Shown here: one piece after another, positions 48,446-56,934 of the stretch
Layout: every line of letters begins with the position of its first letter
How positions within the stretch are numbered: the first letter of the stretch is position 1
NCBI GenBank assembly: GCA_016125045.1
Contig: WGML01000001.1
Location: forward strand, 163,253-227,252
Length of the DNA: 64,000 bases
DNA from: a bacterium
Lineage (GTDB): Bacteria; Pseudomonadota; Alphaproteobacteria; Caulobacterales; Hyphomonadaceae
Reading direction: 5' to 3'
Translations under genes and position numbers: made by a program
The notes under the pieces: generated by a model
Told to the model about the DNA's origin: nothing
Seen by the model: only the letters and a program-made list of their open reading frames with translations
The model's database searches: none

Positions 48446-49308
48446 GGATTACAGCTGTTGCACTGGCCCGGATCGGCCGTCGCCGCTTCGAAAGGCCGCT
48501 CGATGCGGTGGCCGCAACCCTCACATGCGAAGACATCCGCGCTCAGGGCGTTCGTCGGCGCGCCGCACCAGGCGCAGGGCAGTCCGGCAAGACGCTCGGT
48601 GACACAGAAACCCGGACGCGCGCATCGCGGACAGGAGCTGCGGTAGCGTCGAACGAGATCGATCGTCGCCCGCTTTATGGCGCGCATTCGCGTCGGGTTG
48701 CGGTGCGCGCGCATGTCGGTTTCGACATGGGCCGCGCCGCACAGGGCCAGCGCGTCCGCCACCGCCGCCGCTAGCTCTCCGGGCGTTTCAATCTCCTTTC
48801 GCAGGAACCGATCGGGGGCCGGATTGCCGCCGGACAGGCCGATGACGATCAGCCCGTGGCGAGGAAATCCGATGCGTTGCGCGAAGTCTGTCGCGGCTTC
48901 GACTGTCTCGACGGTCGCGTGCGCGAAGTTCGTCGACAGGTCGGCATAATGGCCAATGAGTTCGAGGCCGGACTCGCGGTCGCGCATCACAACGATCTCA
49001 CGACCGACAGGGGCGAAGAAGATCTGCCGGTGTGGCCCGAAGCTGCCTTCGCTGGCGATGGCAACCTTGGCGTGCCTGTCGTGTTCAAATGCAGCCTCGA
49101 TCTTGGCGCGCGCCGCATCGAGCTGGCTGCCGGTCCGCTCGATCTCGCGGCTGAAGGTGCCGAATCGGTCGGTGTCGAACCCGTTCGGCAAGACGACTTC
49201 GAGGCCCAGCCCGCCTTCGAGCAGCGGGCGGATGACTCGCTCCTTGCCGTGCATGGTGGCCAGGACCGCGCGCTTGCCCGCGACGGAAAATGCGGAAGAA
49301 ATTTCCAT
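48442..49308 (-). CDS. DUF6671 family protein with zinc ribbon
   Basis: A 288 aa protein. The N-terminal body (GKRAVLATMHGKERVIRPLL, VVLPNGFDTDRFGTFSREIE) and TDMRAHRNPTRM lead to a C-terminal double zinc ribbon (CPRCARPGFC, CAWCGAP, CEGCGHRI, CNSC). The domain order matches what is catalogued as DUF6671. Function unknown. It lies 14 bases after cysD in the dab operon and is coupled to the small gene behind it. Confidence 0.75.
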   Translation of the reverse strand: MEISSAFSVAGKRAVLATMHGKERVIRPLLEGGLGLEVVLPNGFDTDRFGTFSREIERTGSQLDAARAKIEAAFEHDRHAKVAIASEGSFGPHRQIFFAPVGREIVVMRDRESGLELIGHYADLSTNFAHATVETVEAATDFAQRIGFPRHGLIVIGLSGGNPAPDRFLRKEIETPGELAAAVADALALCGAAHVETDMRAHRNPTRMRAIKRATIDLVRRYRSSCPRCARPGFCVTERLAGLPCAWCGAPTNALSADVFACEGCGHRIERPFEAATADPGQCNSCNP

Positions 49309-49322
49309 CTACGCATCCGACA

Positions 49323-50240
49323 TCAGAAGTAACCCTCGCGTTTCTGGCGTTCGAGCGAGCCGGCGCCCTCGCGGTCGGACAGCCGGCCCTGACGCTCCGA
49401 GGCGCCGGCTGTCAGCGTCTCACGGACGACGGACGCGAGATCGCGGGCCTCCGAGCGAATCGCGGCGGTGACGGGCCAGCAGCCGAGCGTCCGGAATCGC
49501 ACGGATTCCGTCGTGGCGCTTTCGCCGGGGCGCAGTGGCAGGCGCGCGGGATCGTCGACGACGATCAGCGCGCCGTTGCGTTCAATGACCGGCCGCGGTT
49601 CGGCGAAGTATAGCGGCGCGAGCTCGATCCCGCGCGAGAGCGCGTAGGCCCAGATGTCGGTCTCGGTCCAGTTCGACAGCGGGAAGACGCGGAGCGACTG
49701 GCCTTTGTTGAGCCGCGTGTTGAAAATCCGCCACAGCTCGGGGCGCTGCTGGCGCGGGTCCCAGCCATGATGTTCGTTGCGTACCGAGAAGATGCGTTCC
49801 TTGGCCCGCGACTTCTCCTCGTCTCGCCGCGCGCCGCCGAAGACGATGTCGTAGCCACCGCGGTCGAGCGCTTGCTTCAGCGCATCGGTGCGCATCGCGG
49901 TTGTGTAGGCGTCGCCATGGTCGAACGGGTTCAGCCCGGCCGCGCGGCCCGCCTCGTTGGCGTAGACGACGAGCTTAAACCCGTGCCGTTCCGCGAAAGC
50001 GTCGCGGAAAGCGAGGAGCGAGCGAAACTCCCAGGTCGAGTCGATATGGAGCAGCGGAAAGGGCGGCGGCGAAGGATAGAAGGCGCGAATCGCGAGATGC
50101 GCAAGGACGGTCGAGTCCTTTCCCGCCGAGAACAGCATCACCGGGTTGCGTCCTTCGGCGACGCCCTCGCGCAGGATATGGATCGCCTCGGCCTCAAGCC
50201 AGTCGAGATGCGAAAGGCTCCGTGTTGTCTGCTGCGCCAT
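49323..50240 (-). CDS. cysD: CysD-like sulfate adenylyltransferase small subunit, without cysN
   Basis: A 305 aa PP-loop ATP pyrophosphatase of the CysD type: [53 protein letters not shown] and the family tail REGYF. CysD normally pairs with the GTPase CysN to make APS from sulfate, but no cysN is in the window. It starts at 50240 in a one-base TGATG overlap with dabA; a longer upstream frame lies in dabA. Its role beside DabAB is open. Confidence 0.88.
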   Translation of the reverse strand: MAQQTTRSLSHLDWLEAEAIHILREGVAEGRNPVMLFSAGKDSTVLAHLAIRAFYPSPPPFPLLHIDSTWEFRSLLAFRDAFAERHGFKLVVYANEAGRAAGLNPFDHGDAYTTAMRTDALKQALDRGGYDIVFGGARRDEEKSRAKERIFSVRNEHHGWDPRQQRPELWRIFNTRLNKGQSLRVFPLSNWTETDIWAYALSRGIELAPLYFAEPRPVIERNGALIVVDDPARLPLRPGESATTESVRFRTLGCWPVTAAIRSEARDLASVVRETLTAGASERQGRLSDREGAGSLERQKREGYF

Positions 50241-52663
50241 CACGCGACCGCCTCGAGCCGACGGCGGCTGCCTGGAGATTTGACAGGCTCCCATTGCAGA
50301 TCGCCCGCATAGCGCCAGGCGAGCCGGCCCTCTGCATCCATCGCGAAGAGGTGCAGCCAGCGATTGTCAAACAGCGCGCGCACGCCTTCGTGGCGTTCCA
50401 GGATATCCGTCATCGCCTCGCGCGGCGCCTCGATGCAGACGGAAAGCCGCAGCGGATCGTGGATGTAGCGCTCACCGTCATGGACTGACTGCCAAGGCAA
50501 GCCGGCGCGCATGTTGCCGCCATTGCCCTCGAGGACGCCGATGCCACCGACGACGTTGTGCAGCAGCTTGTTGCCCGAGCCGAAGGTGTCCGGCGCGACT
50601 GTCGAGCCGTAATATTGCAGGCTGATCCAGCTCGCGACAACGACCGGGGCGGTCATGATCAGCTCGAGCACGCCGAACCCGTTCGCGCTATCGTGCCTCC
50701 AGTCATAATCGTGCAGGAAGGCGCGGCCTTCCAGACTCCGGCCGGCGGTGCGGGTCCGCGGCGCGGCGATGAAGGCCTTGCAGCCGGCGAGCGCCCATTC
50801 GGGCCGCACTTCGGCCCAATTGCGCGCGCGCATGGCGATATCGCCCTCGTCAGCGGCGCCAGGCAGGCGCAATGCGCGTTCGGCGCCGGTGATCTTGCCG
50901 GCGACCTCCAGCCATTGCCGGATCTGCTCAAGATCGGCGGCATGGCCGTCCGCCGCCGCGTCGCGATCGTAAAGGGTGACCCTGTCGGTGGTCGTATCGT
51001 GCAGCGCGGCGACGAACAGCGTGTCGTCCGGGACGGTGATGTTGCGCGCGACCAGGCCATCGCGCACATCGCCGTCATTGAGAAGCCGCGCCAGCAGCCG
51101 GGCGTTGACCTCGCCCGAATACCCCCCGCAGGCGCCGCAATGCAGCCCGCTCGCATGCGGGTTGTTGACGACGTTAGCGCCGTGGCCGACGAGCAGCACG
51201 ACCCGCGCGAAGCCGTCGGTCAGCGACATGGCGCGCAGCACCGTCTCGGCGGCGCCGATGCGGGTCTCCAGATCGAGGTCGGGATCGAAGCGCGGCGCCG
51301 GATCGTTGGGGACCGGCATCGGGTTCAGCCCCATCCCGTCGCGCACCAGCTTGCCGACATAGACCGGGCCCATCGCCTCGACGAAGGCGAAGGAGGAGAC
51401 GGCGGCCAGCTTGAACCGACCCCAGGCGCGCTTGGCGCGCGCCCGGTAGCGCGCCGCGAGGTCCTCGGTCCGGTCTCCATCGCCGCCAGAACAGGATGTC
51501 ACAGTCGGGTTGAGCAGGACCGGCAGGCGCAGTTCCTCGACATCCGAGGCAAAGCGACGGTGCTTGGCGAATACGCCGAAGAACCCGGCGAAGCCCAGCG
51601 TCCGGATCGACGGATCGACGGCTTCGAGCGCGCGGCGGAAGACTTCCGAGCGCACGTCGATGCAGAAGGCCGCCTGTAGTGCCGGCCGGCCATCGGAGGC
51701 TTCTTGCGCGGCTTCCGCCAGGGTGTCGGCGAGCCCGCGCTGAGCGGCGCGTTCGGCCGCCTCCTGCAGGATCTCGTCGACGATGCCGTCCTCGGTCGGT
51801 GAAATGGGGGATTCGTGCGCCGCGCGCACCTTCCCCCAATCGTCGGCGACGGCCGCCTCGTATTGGCCGAACAGCGCCTCTTCCCAAAGCAGCCGGATCG
51901 CCAGGAAATCGGTGATGGTGGTGTCGGTGCCGCCGACCAGTTCGGCGCGCCAGAGCTGGTAGCGGGCATATTGCCCCCAGCCGCCGAGCGAGAGCAGCAG
52001 CTGGTGGAAATAGGTGTCGAGGGCCGCTTCGCCGAGGCCGAGCCGTCGGGTGGCGCGTGCAATCGCCTCGGTCGGTTCTTCGGGTGCATCAGTCACGAAG
52101 GCGGCGAACCCGTCGAGACCCATGATCTCCGGCGTCAGATCGTGGGTCGCATAGCCGCGCCAGGCGGCCCAGGCCGATTTGCCGCGCGGTGCGGCCCACA
52201 GCGCCTGACCGCGGTCGAAGTATCCGCCCGCCCAGATGCCGATTCGGTCGGCGACGATGCCCGGCCAGTCGACGCCGCTCGGGCGCGCCGCGAGGTCAGC
52301 GACCGTCGGCAGCGGGTCTGTCGCTGCGCGTTCTTCCGCAACCACTGCCCTCAGCGCCGCGAGATCGCCCGGCTTGCGGGCATGGGGGGAGGCCTTGAGC
52401 GCCGCGGAGAGGTCGTTGTCCGTGATCTCGCCGGCGGCGATCCGGTCGCGATACCAGCGCCTCGGCATCGTGACCGGGACGCCGCCGACCCGTGCCAGCC
52501 GCGCCCCGGTCTCGGCGAGTGTCGCCGCCGTCTGGCCAAGAAAGGGATTGACAGCGACCGAGGAAGCAAGCGGCCATAATGGAGGGATCTGCCGCGCGGC
52601 CGCATCGGAGGCGGCTTTGAGCGCCGCAAGGTCGACAGGATTGCTCTCAGGAACGGTTTCCAT
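50240..52663 (-). CDS. dabA: DabA, cytosolic zinc subunit of the DAB inorganic carbon transporter
   Basis: DUF2309/DabA protein (807 aa), a beta-carbonic-anhydrase-like subunit that converts CO2 to bicarbonate when coupled to DabB. The zinc ligands by homology are all present: Cys334 and Asp336 in [10 protein letters not shown], His494 and Cys509 in [20 protein letters not shown]; the 2- and 15-residue spacings equal those of characterised Dab[20 protein letters not shown] and [20 protein letters not shown] are further conserved blocks. It lies 21 bases after dabB. Confidence 0.92.
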   Translation of the reverse strand: METVPESNPVDLAALKAASDAAARQIPPLWPLASSVAVNPFLGQTAATLAETGARLARVGGVPVTMPRRWYRDRIAAGEITDNDLSAALKASPHARKPGDLAALRAVVAEERAATDPLPTVADLAARPSGVDWPGIVADRIGIWAGGYFDRGQALWAAPRGKSAWAAWRGYATHDLTPEIMGLDGFAAFVTDAPEEPTEAIARATRRLGLGEAALDTYFHQLLLSLGGWGQYARYQLWRAELVGGTDTTITDFLAIRLLWEEALFGQYEAAVADDWGKVRAAHESPISPTEDGIVDEILQEAAERAAQRGLADTLAEAAQEASDGRPALQAAFCIDVRSEVFRRALEAVDPSIRTLGFAGFFGVFAKHRRFASDVEELRLPVLLNPTVTSCSGGDGDRTEDLAARYRARAKRAWGRFKLAAVSSFAFVEAMGPVYVGKLVRDGMGLNPMPVPNDPAPRFDPDLDLETRIGAAETVLRAMSLTDGFARVVLLVGHGANVVNNPHASGLHCGACGGYSGEVNARLLARLLNDGDVRDGLVARNITVPDDTLFVAALHDTTTDRVTLYDRDAAADGHAADLEQIRQWLEVAGKITGAERALRLPGAADEGDIAMRARNWAEVRPEWALAGCKAFIAAPRTRTAGRSLEGRAFLHDYDWRHDSANGFGVLELIMTAPVVVASWISLQYYGSTVAPDTFGSGNKLLHNVVGGIGVLEGNGGNMRAGLPWQSVHDGERYIHDPLRLSVCIEAPREAMTDILERHEGVRALFDNRWLHLFAMDAEGRLAWRYAGDLQWEPVKSPGSRRRLEAVA

Positions 52664-52684
52664 GGCTATGTTTTCTCCTTTGTC

Positions 52685-54244
52685 TCAGGACGGGCGGCGC
52701 GGGGACCAGTTGCCGACCAGCCGGTCGAACACCGCATTTGCGTAGAGGCCGTTCGACAGGTGCACGCGCAGGCCCGCCGCCGCCGGGTGGTTCGACCAGA
52801 GCGGGAACATCGACTGCGCCACGGCGACGAGGCCGAAACTGAACAATGCGAGCACGATGAGCGCCCATTCGAGCGGTTCCGGCGCCGGCGTCGCGGGCAG
52901 CGTCCCGGCGGTGAGCCACTCGGCGCCCCTCTGGAGTACGAAATAGCTGACCGAGGCCGCGACAGCGAAAAGCGCGGTGCGCCGGGTCAGCACCCGTGGC
53001 GCGGCGTCGGCGAGCCCCTGGGCGATCAGATAGGCGACGCCGAAGATCAGGATCGCCCCGAGCGCGATCGCCTGCGGCGACTTGGTCTCGAACCCGAAGG
53101 CAAGACCAATGACCGCGTAGATCGTCAGCGCCACCAGGAAAGCGCGGGTGACTGCCCAGCCGTTCGGGATCGCGATCGGGCCCGGCCGACGAATCGACGC
53201 GACCAGCTCGACCGCCGTGCCCGAAGCGAGGAAGGCGTGCGCCTTATAGAGCGAATGCGCCACGATGTGCAGGAGGGCCAGCGGGAACAGCGCCAGCCCG
53301 CACTGCATGATCATGAAGCCCATCTGCGCAATCGTTGACCAGGCGAGCGAGTTCTTGACCGCCGACTGGCAGAGCATGGCGAGGCCGGCGAAGAGCGCGG
53401 TGAAACCCCCGACCATGACCAGAATGGCGAGCACGCCGGGACTGAGCAGCATCACGTCGGCGAAGCGGATCAGGAGGAAGCCGCCGCCATTGATGACCCC
53501 GGCATGCAGCAGCGCCGAGACAGGCGTCGGTGTCTCCATCACCTCGGTCAGCCAGCCATGGACCGGGAACTGGGCTGATTTGAGGATAGCGGCGAGCGCG
53601 AGCAGCCCGGCAGCCAAGGGCACGCCGGCAGGCATGATACCATCCCGCGCCGCGGCCAGGATGGTCGCGATGTCGAGCGTCCCATACCCGTGGGCGAGCA
53701 GAATCGCCGCGCCGATCAGCGCCGCGTCGCCTGTCCGGGCGATGATGAACTTTTTGCGCGCGGCGCGAATGGCCTGAACGCGGACGTCATAGAACAGCAG
53801 GAGCCGATGCAGGCACAGGCTGGTCGCGATCCAGGCGAGGACGAAGTGAACGAGATTGCCCGCCTGCACGAGCAGCAGCACGGCGGCGAGCGTCGCCGCC
53901 ATCCAGCCGAGAAATGCGCCCTGCCGCGCCTCGCCGTCGAGATAGGAGGCGGAATAGCGCAGGACGAACCAGCCGACGAAGGCGACAAGGACCAGCATTG
54001 TTGCGCTCACCATGTCGAGGCGGGTCGAGAGGCCGATCCCGCCAAGGCCTAGAACTGGTCCGGTATGTGCGCCCGTCGCGACCAGCAGCACCGCCGATCC
54101 AATCGCGGCGGCAAGCCCCACAAGCGCTGCGCTCTCCGTGAGCTTCGGGACGAGCGGCGGGCGCCGGCCGGGTCGCAGGAAGGCTGTCAGAGCCGCCAAT
54201 ATGAGGATGGCGGGCGCAATCAGGGGGATGAGATCGAGCGTCAT
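52685..54244 (-). CDS. dabB: DabB, proton-channel-like membrane subunit of the DAB transporter
   Basis: A 519 aa NuoL/MrpA-like membrane protein with about 13 helices. The proton-antiporter core has LAAILKSAQFPVHGWLTEVM, with the conserved Lys, ETPTPVSALLHAGVINGGG and HIVAHSLYKAHAFLASGTAV. A NuoL homologue directly before DUF2309 is the DAB signature; DabB is thought to couple ion movement to DabA. Start set at ATG 54244 rather than the TTG two codons upstream. Confidence 0.9.
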   Translation of the reverse strand: MTLDLIPLIAPAILILAALTAFLRPGRRPPLVPKLTESAALVGLAAAIGSAVLLVATGAHTGPVLGLGGIGLSTRLDMVSATMLVLVAFVGWFVLRYSASYLDGEARQGAFLGWMAATLAAVLLLVQAGNLVHFVLAWIATSLCLHRLLLFYDVRVQAIRAARKKFIIARTGDAALIGAAILLAHGYGTLDIATILAAARDGIMPAGVPLAAGLLALAAILKSAQFPVHGWLTEVMETPTPVSALLHAGVINGGGFLLIRFADVMLLSPGVLAILVMVGGFTALFAGLAMLCQSAVKNSLAWSTIAQMGFMIMQCGLALFPLALLHIVAHSLYKAHAFLASGTAVELVASIRRPGPIAIPNGWAVTRAFLVALTIYAVIGLAFGFETKSPQAIALGAILIFGVAYLIAQGLADAAPRVLTRRTALFAVAASVSYFVLQRGAEWLTAGTLPATPAPEPLEWALIVLALFSFGLVAVAQSMFPLWSNHPAAAGLRVHLSNGLYANAVFDRLVGNWSPRRPS

Positions 54245-54287
54245 GGGCAAAGTGTTTTTCCAGGCGGTTTTGAACTGCCCCGTTTGT

Positions 54288-54302
54288 ACTCTGCGTCAGA
54301 GT
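54288..54302 (+). promoter_or_regulatory. Palindromic operator in the dabB/lysR divergent gap
   Basis: ACTCTG-CGT-CAGAGT is a perfect inverted repeat in the 100-base gap between divergent dabB and the LysR gene, next to an AT-rich stretch toward lysR. LysR regulators usually bind such dyads between themselves and their target, so this is the likely binding site. Confidence 0.6.
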
Positions 54303-54344
54303 CGCAAGAAAAATACATTGTTCCTGTCTTATCGTTCTGTTTAA

Positions 54345-55235
54345 ATGAATGATATGAACGAGCTGAACTTCCACCACCTGCGCTATTTCCACACCGTGGC
54401 ACATGAGGGGAATCTGACCCGGGCAGCGGAGCGGCTGAACGTGTCGCAGTCCGCGGTCTCGACCCAGATACGGCAGCTTGAAGAGCGGCTGGGACAACCC
54501 TTGTTCGAACGGCGCGGCCGGACCCTCTTCCTCACGGAGGCGGGTCGCATCGCGCTGGACCACGCCGACGCGATATTCGCTGCCGGCGAAGAACTCCTGA
54601 ACACCCTCGGCGAACGCCCGTCCGGACGCCGTCAGGTCCTACGGGTGGGATCGCTGGCGACGCTGTCGAGGAACTTTCAGATCGGCTTCCTGCGACCGCT
54701 GCTCGGGCGGGACGATGTCGAGATCGTCATCCGTTCCGGCGCGCTCGGGGATCTGCTCAAGAACCTCGAAGCGCACAGGATCGACGTCGTCCTGGCGAAC
54801 ATCGCGCCGCCGCGCGACGCGGCCACGCCTTGGATTTCCCATGCGATCGCCGAGCAGCCGGTCAGCCTCATCGGGACGCCAGCACGCATCGGCGAGAACG
54901 TCCCATTCGAGGTTCTTCTTGCGCGCGGGCCGCTCATCCTGCCGACAGTCGAGAGCAGCATCCGATCTGGCATCGATGCCCTGTTCGACCGGCTCCGCAT
55001 CCGACCACGCATCGCCGCGGAGGTAGACGACATGGCCATGATCCGCCTGCTCGCGCGCGAAGGCGCCGGTCTTGCCGTCGTGCCGCCGATCGTGGTCAAG
55101 GACGAACTCGAGACGGGACGGCTCATGGAAGTCGAACAGTTCCCGCAACTGAGCGAAACATTTTACGCGGTCACCCTGTCCCGTCGGTTTCCGAACCCGC
55201 TTGTGCGCGAATTGATCGCCGCGCCCAAGGCATGA
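54345..55235 (+). CDS. LysR-family regulator (NhaR-like), divergent from the dab operon
   Basis: A 296 aa LysR regulator: N-terminal winged helix (LNFHHLRYFHTVAHEGNLTR, AERLNVSQSAVSTQIRQLEE) and a substrate-binding domain. The N-terminal sequence is closest in feel to NhaR, which answers sodium or pH. Its position back-to-back with dabB suggests it controls bicarbonate accumulation, as other LysR proteins (CbbR/CcmR) do. ATG 54345 or 54354 may start it. Confidence 0.88.
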   Translation: MNDMNELNFHHLRYFHTVAHEGNLTRAAERLNVSQSAVSTQIRQLEERLGQPLFERRGRTLFLTEAGRIALDHADAIFAAGEELLNTLGERPSGRRQVLRVGSLATLSRNFQIGFLRPLLGRDDVEIVIRSGALGDLLKNLEAHRIDVVLANIAPPRDAATPWISHAIAEQPVSLIGTPARIGENVPFEVLLARGPLILPTVESSIRSGIDALFDRLRIRPRIAAEVDDMAMIRLLAREGAGLAVVPPIVVKDELETGRLMEVEQFPQLSETFYAVTLSRRFPNPLVRELIAAPKA

Positions 55236-55307
55236 TGAGGCTGGTCCGGCAGGAAGCCGATTGCGTGCGATAGTCGCATCCGGACAACTGCCAAGCGCAA
55301 TCCGAAC

Positions 55308-55526
55308 CTAAGGTCCTTGACTGTCGTCCAGCAACGCCGCCGGCTTGACGCCGAGCTCGCGAGCGAGGCGCTCGAGCACATCAATGCTGGCGGCGTACTG
55401 GCAGCGCTCGATCGAGCTGATATAGGTCCGGTCGATGTCCGCCCGGTGGGCGAGCTCCTCCTGCGACAGGCCCCGTGCTTGCCGATATGTCCTCAGATTT
55501 CTGGCCAATATGTCGCGGATCGTCAT
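55308..55526 (-). CDS. XRE-family repressor, QseC-like
   Basis: A 72 aa Cro/CI helix-turn-helix protein (ARNLRTYRQARGLSQEELAH, IDRTYISSIERCQYAASIDV). It is divergent from a small DUF2285 gene across a 213-base gap, the qseC/qseM layout of the ICEMlSym family, in which QseC binds operators in the gap and sets a switch between its own gene and qseM. Identity as QseC rests on size, fold and context. Confidence 0.8.
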   Translation of the reverse strand: MTIRDILARNLRTYRQARGLSQEELAHRADIDRTYISSIERCQYAASIDVLERLARELGVKPAALLDDSQGP

Positions 55527-55544
55527 CCGCGCGAGGAGCAGCTA

Positions 55545-55579
55545 TTGTAGAGTATTTAACCACGGAGTATTCTCTACAA
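55545..55579 (+). promoter_or_regulatory. Inverted-repeat operator in the qseC/qseM-like gap
   Basis: TTGTAGAG (55545-55552) and CTCTACAA (55572-55579) are perfect 8-bp arms. Inside, GAGTATT occurs twice as a direct repeat (55550, 55565; 15 bases apart). It sits 19 bases upstream of the XRE start, so it should overlap that gene's promoter and serve autoregulation. The other side of the gap has TATAAC (-10-like) ahead of the DUF2285 gene and a TTGTGCACAA palindrome at 55659. Confidence 0.6.
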
Positions 55580-55739
55580 ACAGCTCAGACTGCTCGTCCG
55601 GACGGGATATGGCACGCGTTCCTCCTTACCCATCTTACGCACCGCCCTTCGGCATCCGTTGTGCACAAATTACCCGCGGGCCCGTGGATCATGGTTACCG
55701 ATCCGTTTATAACGCGGTGCAAAGACGGGGGACGCCGAC

Positions 55740-56012
55740 ATGACCGATCTGCCGCAAGCGCCGCTCGCCGACGCGCCGCCCGCCGAGGATCGCGTCACCG
55801 TCTACGACCGCGATCATCTCAAACTCTACATGCGCCTGCTCGACGCAAACGCTGAAGGCGCACCATTCCCCGAGATCGCACGCATCCTGTTTGGGATCGA
55901 CGCCGAGGCCGAGCCGGAGCGCGCCCGCCGCGTCCATGACAGCCATCTGGGCCGCGCCCGCTGGATGACCGAGCACGGCTATCGTGACCTGCTCCGGCAC
56001 GGACTGCCCTGA
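55740..56012 (+). CDS. Small DUF2285 protein, QseM-like antiactivator
   Basis: A 90 aa DUF2285 protein. Its end (ILFGID...ARWMTEHGYRDLLRHGLP) resembles the C-terminus of the FseA-like product (VYFGAR...MIDRGYRDLLRLAP), so it looks like a stand-alone copy of the activator's last domain. In ICEMlSym, QseM of this type binds and blocks FseA and TraR. It is divergent from the XRE gene and 129 bases before fseA. No TraR is visible in the window. Confidence 0.8.
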   Translation: MTDLPQAPLADAPPAEDRVTVYDRDHLKLYMRLLDANAEGAPFPEIARILFGIDAEAEPERARRVHDSHLGRARWMTEHGYRDLLRHGLP

Positions 56013-56026
56013 CCGGGCGCCGCGGT

Positions 56027-56043
56027 GATGCGCTCGGCGCATC
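56027..56043 (+). repeat. Palindrome GATGCGC-TCG-GCGCATC, copy 2
   Basis: The same palindrome as at 46444-46460, differing by one spacer base, located between the QseM-like and FseA-like genes. Confidence 0.6.
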
Positions 56044-56141
56044 GCCCGATGCCGCGCCGAGGTCTAGCCAGGCGCAACCTGAGGCCGAAATTTCCCTTCG
56101 TCTGGCGCGCGCAAGCCGCGCCCTCGTCGGGGAGATCGGCC

Positions 56142-56865
56142 ATGCCGCGCGACTGGCGTGAAGATCGCCATTACGACCATTTCGACAGGCTCGGCCTTTC
56201 GGGTCTCGCCTGGGAGTGCCTGCGGCGGAACGAGGACTACTGCGCCGCCTGGTGGCGTGCGGACCGCGACACCCTGGTCGCAGACTGGGGGCTGCGATTT
56301 CCCGGTCGATCCGGAGCTCGACGCCCCCGACGCGCAGGTGTTCTGGAACCCGGAAGACGCGCCTGCCGTCGCTCAATTCATCGCGCCGCTCCCGAGCGAC
56401 CTGCGCAGCTCTTCGCCAGCTCGGCTCTGGCAGCCCGCGCAGACGCGCAGCGAAGCTGGCCTCAAATGGGCGCGACTAGATGATGGAACCGTGCTCGTCG
56501 GCGCCGTCGATGATCGCGACCCTAAGCCCTTCGGCATCCTCCTCCCGCTCGACGACGACTGGTCGATACGGCTCGCCGCCGCCGACGCTCTGCACCGCGC
56601 GCTGATCAACCGAACGACCGACCCACCTATCTCGCGTCAGCGCCGCGACCGGCTCAAGAGCGCGCTCAGATGTGTCGACGCGAGGCGCGCCGGCGCGAGC
56701 TATCGCGAGGTGGCCGCGGTCTATTTCGGCGCGCGGCGGCTGAGTGCGGAGCCCTGGAAAACCAGCTCGCTCAAGGCCCAGATCGTGCGCCTCGCGGCCT
56801 ATGGGCAGAGCATGATCGATCGCGGCTATCGCGATCTCCTGCGCCTCGCGCCTCGGCAAAGGTAA
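56142..56865 (+). CDS. fseA: FseA-like excision activator read through a +1 frameshift
   Basis: Two overlapping frames make one product of about 240 aa. Frame one (56142-56303) encodes a DUF6499 head, MPRDWREDRHYDHFDRLGL to WGLRF. At TTT-CCC-G (56298-56304) the homologous reading continues one base later as PVDPELDAPDAQVFWNPED and runs to 56865 through a DUF2285 domain. Without the shift, frame one stops at 56483. In ICEMlSym, msi172/msi171 are joined by programmed +1 shifting into FseA, which turns on rdfS. An ordinary frameshift mutation is the alternative. Confidence 0.82.
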
Positions 56866-56883
56866 CGCCACCGAACCTGCCTC

Positions 56884-56913
56884 TTGCTTTTACATAGGAC
56901 TCCTACTTATACT
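56884..56913 (+). promoter_or_regulatory. Promoter with embedded operator for the MarR operon
   Basis: TTGCTT (56884-56889) and TATACT (56908-56913) are separated by 18 bases, a good sigma-70 promoter. The palindrome TAGGA-C-TCCTA (56895-56905) fills the spacer, so MarR binding there would block RNA polymerase. Start codon at 56935. Confidence 0.65.
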
Positions 56914-56934
56914 GAGACCGAAAGGCGGAGCACC

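Noticed and set aside
52944..54244. DabB as part of a respiratory complex I or Mrp antiporter operon
   Set aside because: No other Nuo or Mrp subunit genes are near; the adjacent DUF2309 gene with intact zinc ligands identifies a DAB pair.
56298..56304. FseA-like gene treated as a plain pseudogene
   Set aside because: The shift falls exactly at a CCC-G slip site, both parts keep full-length conserved domains, and the qseC/qseM/rdfS context predicts a programmed frameshift; a sequencing error remains possible and is stated.
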